A stretch of DNA of 64,000 bases from Bacteroidota bacterium (GTDB lineage Bacteria; Bacteroidota; Bacteroidia; Flavobacteriales_E; Vicingaceae): positions 1-64,000 of the forward strand of contig JABFGJ010000008.1 of NCBI GenBank assembly GCA_013112545.1, in the 5' to 3' direction. A program made the position numbers and the translations under genes. Shown piece by piece: positions 62,844-64,000 of this stretch (within the stretch, counting starts at the first letter, position 1; each line of letters begins with the position of its first letter). Below the pieces are notes generated by a model. The model worked only from the letters and a program-made list of their open reading frames with translations, was not told the DNA's origin and did no database searches.

Positions 62844-63843
62844 GTGGTGGAACGACATACAATTTGCTAACCCGGAGCTGTTTGTGCTATTTGCAATCAT
62901 TCCTATTTTAATAGTAGCTTATGTCTTGAAAATTAAAGATAATAAGGCTTCCATTCGTTTATCTAGCTTAAGCGCAATAGGCACCAAGGAAGATCCTTTT
63001 ATTCACATACTCAGACATAGCCCATTCGCATTAAGCATGTTAGCTTTTAGTTTTATCATTATTGCCCTAGCTAGACCACAATCTTCTTTGAGTTGGCAAG
63101 ATGTAACCACCGAGGGAATCGACATCGTTTTATCCATGGATATCTCTGGCAGTATGCTAGCTGAAGATTTAAAACCAAATCGGCTTGAAGCATCTAAAGC
63201 AGTGGCTTTAGACTTTATTAAAGGCCGGCCAAGCGATCGTATTGGCTTGGTTACTTTTAGTGGAGAAAGTTTTACTCAATCACCCTTAACTACTGATCAT
63301 GCAGTATTAAAGAATCTATTTAAAGACGTAAAAAACGGAATGATTGAAGATGGAACTGCAATTGGTATGGGCTTGGCTACATCAGTAAATAGACTTAGAG
63401 ACAGCGATGCAAAAAGCAAAGTAGTCATCTTATTAACAGACGGTTCTAACAATAGCGGAAGTATTCCACCAATAACTGCTGCAGAAATTGCCCGTGAATT
63501 TGGAGTTCGGGTTTATACAATAGGTGTTGGCACAAATGGAAAAGCACCTTTCCCCTATCAAAATGCTTTTGGACAAACCAGTTATCAAAGCGTAGAAGTT
63601 AAAATCGATGAAAAAACCATGCAAGAAATTGCTGATTTAACAGGAGGAAAATACTTTAGAGCTACTAATAATAGAAGTTTAGCTGCCATATACAAAGAAA
63701 TTGATGAATTAGAAAAATCGAAAATCGAAGTAACAGAATACCGCAAAAAGAAAGAAGAGTTTTTCCCTTTTGCATTAATTGCTGCTTGTCTATTGTTACT
63801 TGATTTTGGATTAAAAAATACAGTTTTAAGAACGATAAATTAA
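62836..63843 (+). CDS. batA: BatA, VWA-domain membrane protein
   Basis: The 335 residues have N-terminal helices at about 15-30 and 57-75. A VWA domain follows with an intact MIDAS: DISGS (in VLSMDISGSML), a Thr in SPLTTDH and LLTDGSNNSG. One C-terminal helix is near 310-328. Bat proteins were linked to aerotolerance in Bacteroides; the molecular function remains unclear. It is followed by batB one base later. Confidence 0.93.
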   Translation: MTKWWNDIQFANPELFVLFAIIPILIVAYVLKIKDNKASIRLSSLSAIGTKEDPFIHILRHSPFALSMLAFSFIIIALARPQSSLSWQDVTTEGIDIVLSMDISGSMLAEDLKPNRLEASKAVALDFIKGRPSDRIGLVTFSGESFTQSPLTTDHAVLKNLFKDVKNGMIEDGTAIGMGLATSVNRLRDSDAKSKVVILLTDGSNNSGSIPPITAAEIAREFGVRVYTIGVGTNGKAPFPYQNAFGQTSYQSVEVKIDEKTMQEIADLTGGKYFRATNNRSLAAIYKEIDELEKSKIEVTEYRKKKEEFFPFALIAACLLLLDFGLKNTVLRTIN

Positions 63844-63844
63844 G

Positions 63845-64000
63845 ATGTTTAGATTCGAACATACAGGGGTACTTTGGGGTTTGGTTTTAATACCAATCAT
63901 GATGTTGTTGTTTTTCTTTGTTAAAAAATGGAGAGCTAAAGCGCGTCAACGTTTTGCAGATCCCGAGCTCTTAAATCATATTATGCCTCGGTATTCCAAT
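63845..64000 (+). CDS. batB: BatB, N-terminal part cut by window edge
   Basis: The first 52 codons are present. They open MFRFEHTGVLWGLVLIPIMM, with one membrane helix, and then a basic KKWRAKARQRFADPELL segment typical of Bat VWA proteins. The ATG lies one base after the batA stop. The VWA domain would be beyond the right edge. Confidence 0.8.
   Translation, partial: MFRFEHTGVLWGLVLIPIMMLLFFFVKKWRAKARQRFADPELLNHIMPRYSN

Overview
This window comes from a Bacteroidota chromosome, most likely of the order Flavobacteriales. The signs are high A+T content, type IX secretion (T9SS) C-terminal tails, TAnnTTTG-type -7 promoter elements, few Shine-Dalgarno sites, and phylum-typical gene blocks (bamD-rpoZ-coaBC-porD-recN, MoxR-DUF58-Bat, MerR/CarH-crtI-crtB). 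Coding density is very high and most genes are housekeeping. No tRNA, rRNA, CRISPR array or complete insertion sequence was seen. The left edge carries what looks like domain I of a group II intron on the minus strand, directly behind a short secreted-protein gene that it may interrupt.

Layout: (1) 0.2-6.1 kb: a DUF1207 outer-membrane protein, a very large secreted serine hydrolase and a DEAD-box helicase. (2) 6.3-11.3 kb: a carotenoid operon in which a CarH-like B12 photoreceptor precedes crtI, crtB, an unknown exported protein, idi and a fused CrtYcd-type lycopene cyclase. The genes overlap head to tail and end at a strong terminator. Copies of a 9-bp motif sit at the crtI promoter. (3) 11.3-20.6 kb: a TPR protein, gyrA, clpC, fabI and recN. 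(4) 20.6-27.9 kb: the porD-coaBC-rpoZ-bamD block, a small exported TonB-like protein, a DCC protein, and an LpoB/COG3014 lipoprotein pair. (5) 28-37.3 kb: a BatA-like membrane protein, a dihydroorotase homologue without its metal histidines, an S1/P1-type hydrolase, comB, gcvT and a glycosyltransferase/methyltransferase cluster. (6) 37.4-44.8 kb: an NHL-repeat T9SS protein, ndk, another glycosyltransferase, a TMEM175-type channel, an uncharacterised His-rich membrane protein, a VOC protein, mvaB and pyrD.

(7) 44.9-52.4 kb is the most distinctive part. Three tandem paralogues of a small SpoIIAA/STAS-like family converge on an XRE-type repressor. The ~300 bp upstream of the repressor hold at least five exact copies of TTACAnnTGTAA and one near copy. 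An outer-membrane protein and a DtxR/MntR regulator then diverge around a DtxR-type palindrome. The regulator heads a Mn/Zn ABC-transporter operon whose first permease is fused to a second DtxR-like domain. (8) 52.6-64 kb: a GlmU-like protein, an RND exporter with an OppA-like lipoprotein, smpB, small membrane proteins, a GNAT enzyme and the MoxR-DUF58-BatA-BatB operon, which runs off the right edge.

There is no clear phage island or defence system. The best candidates for new biology are regulatory: the XRE operator array beside the paralogue cluster, the CarH repeats, the dual DtxR metal module, and smpB-type promoters placed so close to the start codon that the transcripts should be leaderless. 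All family names come from recalled motifs and gene order; no database search was run.
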